Shown here in pieces: positions 62,624 to 64,000 of a stretch of DNA of 64,000 nucleotides; the stretch's first letter is position 1; every line of letters begins with the position of its first letter. Position numbers and translations under genes: made by a program. This stretch comes from Flaccisagitta enflata. Taxonomy: Eukaryota; Chaetognatha; Sagittoidea; Aphragmophora. Under the pieces are notes generated by a model, which saw nothing but the letters and a program-made list of their open reading frames with translations, made no database searches and was not told the origin of the DNA. The stretch is from NCBI GenBank assembly GCA_965153355.1, contig OZ231127.1, positions 26,474,001-26,538,000 of the forward strand, written 5' to 3'.

Positions 62624-62800
62624 GTATATATGTTAGTATGTATATGTATGTGTATATAAGTATGTATGCATGTAAGTATGTATATATAAATATGTGTATG
62701 TAAGTATGTATGTATGATGTGTATGTAAGTATGTATGTAAGTTTGTATGCAATATGTAAGTATGGGTATGTAAGTATGTGCATGGGCATGTGCGGTATGG
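62385..62800. repeat. (ATGT)n microsatellite
   Basis: ATGT/AAGTATGT tetranucleotides with gaps. The His/Tyr/Thr and Cys/Met/Tyr frames are artefacts. Confidence 0.95.
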
Positions 62801-62942
62801 AATGCAAGTATGTAGTGAATATATATAGTAGGCGTAGTATGAAGTTATGCAGCTGTGTGTAGTATGAAGTTGTGTAATCTAGCATGACTGTTGCCCGTTA
62901 CTTTGTTTTTTTCACTCCCTTTCCAGGCGCGTCTTTGCCTCT

Positions 62943-63066
<124 letters not shown>

Positions 63067-63149
63067 CAATTTCTCTACGCCTTTTGAGAATGAAGCCATG
63101 TGCTCTGATAGGAAAAGGGTTGGGTTTTCTCCTGTTTGGACATCGGTCA

Positions 63150-63895
63150 CAAATAGGTCAATGACCTATGCATAGTGAATATGGTCATCATCATCCATCT
63201 GTGTACCTCTGCTTAACTGCCTTGAGTTTGAGGCTGACATTTCAGTTCTGAGGCGGCAAATTTTCATCCTCAGACTAAAATCTCATCGTAATGGTTCTCA
63301 CTTCTTCCTCAAGCCGTCAAGGCTCAAATCTCTTTCAAAAGAGGCAAACCTAAGCTTTGGAGTTTATGGGACCAAATCTGTGAGACTTAAATTGCAGGCT
63401 TGAGGACAGATTGTACTTCAAGGCTCAAGCTCAAGACCAAACTCAAACCAGATCCCTCTTAAGATCTATATTTTTGCTTTGAGTACAAACACAATTTAAG
63501 AATCTAAACCTAACTTAGGGGATTTGAATCTTAGCCTCAAGGCCCAATGTTGAATCCCAGGATTCCCTATGATAGTCACGAAAGGTTATCAGCGGCACCT
63601 TGAGCTAGCAGCCATAATGATACTATGATGGTAATAGGGGCATTTCGTCTGTTGGAAATTTCGAGAATGAGTTTTAGGCTGAAATTTAAGCCTCGAGCTC
63701 GAGGCTGAGCTTTGGACCTTGAGGTGGATACTCGAGCCTAAAGACTGAAATTTGAACCTCAAAGCTGATATCTTTGCCTCTAAGAGACTAGAGGCTGATA
63801 TTTGTTCCTTGAGGCTACAATTTGTGCCTAAAGGCTGTTATTTGAGCCTTGACGTCACGGGTAAAGGGGATCGCTGATTATCAATTGCTTTTGCT
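63150..63895 (+). mobile_element. Degraded family B element
   Basis: GTCAATGACCTATGCATAG (cap remnant). GAGGCTGATATTTG and CTCAAGGC-type units stand in both orientations. The tail is GGGTAAAGGGGATCGCTGAT and TTGCTTTTGCTG. Strongly diverged, so probably an old copy. Nothing further to 64,000. Confidence 0.6.
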
Positions 63896-64000
63896 GTCAT
63901 TCTCTCTTTCTGCTTCCTTTCCTGTGCATGGTCTCATTCTCTCTGGTTTCCGTGCCATAAACTATAAAGTAAACAGTCCAGTGAGAAATTTTCTTTGCGA

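Overview
The window is eukaryotic and almost certainly from an invertebrate animal. The protein-coding signal is carried by short exons joined by introns with GT/AG ends and compatible phases. One gene encodes GIPC, a PDZ adaptor of animals. The rest is dense in microsatellites (long CT/GA, GT/CA, GAA/CTT and GATA runs) and in short interspersed elements. I cannot name the species from the sequence. A 10-base run of N at 58,409-58,418 marks an assembly gap. No rRNA gene, CRISPR array, operon or full transposase gene is visible.

Two genes can be supported, both on the minus strand. (1) GIPC, 33,546 down to 26,131, in five recognised coding exons: N-terminal GIPC homology region, split PDZ domain, and C-terminal GH2 region. 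Intron phases agree at every junction except one, where a (CT/AG)n microsatellite sits exactly where the exon 2 splice donor should be. (2) A Schlafen-like gene, 56,411 down to 49,857, in seven exons whose phases all agree and which sum to exactly 526 codons including the stop; its 5' end was not found. It holds two AlbA_2-like modules joined by a Ser/Pro-rich linker. A weaker candidate exon near 22.8-22.9 kb resembles part of a GT10 fucosyltransferase.

The remainder is a layered deposit of non-autonomous repeats. Family A and its relative F are about 130-370 bp: a T-run followed by TAG and a short hairpin at the 5' end, then (GTCC/GGTC)n, a middle that differs from copy to copy, and a GGCCTTGTT 3' end. 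Families B, C and D share a cap containing GGGCAGCGGCCCC, usually present at both ends in inverted orientation, enclosing tandem arrays of about 20 bp that differ from copy to copy. Their outer tail contains GGTACCGCTGACCA. Several TA-flanked MITEs (Tc1/mariner-like) and MITEs with 8- or 9-bp target duplications (hAT-like or MULE/Merlin-like) can be delimited to the base. One tRNA-derived SINE and a hairpin-ended element family (about 1.55 and 3.3 kb) are also present.

Layout: 1-22 kb, repeats only; 22.8-22.9 kb, candidate exon; 23-26 kb, MITEs; 26.1-33.5 kb, GIPC with repeat-filled introns; 34-49.8 kb, microsatellites and nested elements; 49.9-56.4 kb, Schlafen-like gene; 56.5-64 kb, cap-and-array elements, the gap and microsatellites. 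Repeated nesting gives a relative chronology and shows that several families transposed over the same period. Repeats also touch the genes: family A 3' ends lie 10-12 bp upstream of two Schlafen-like exons, and microsatellites abut two other splice sites.
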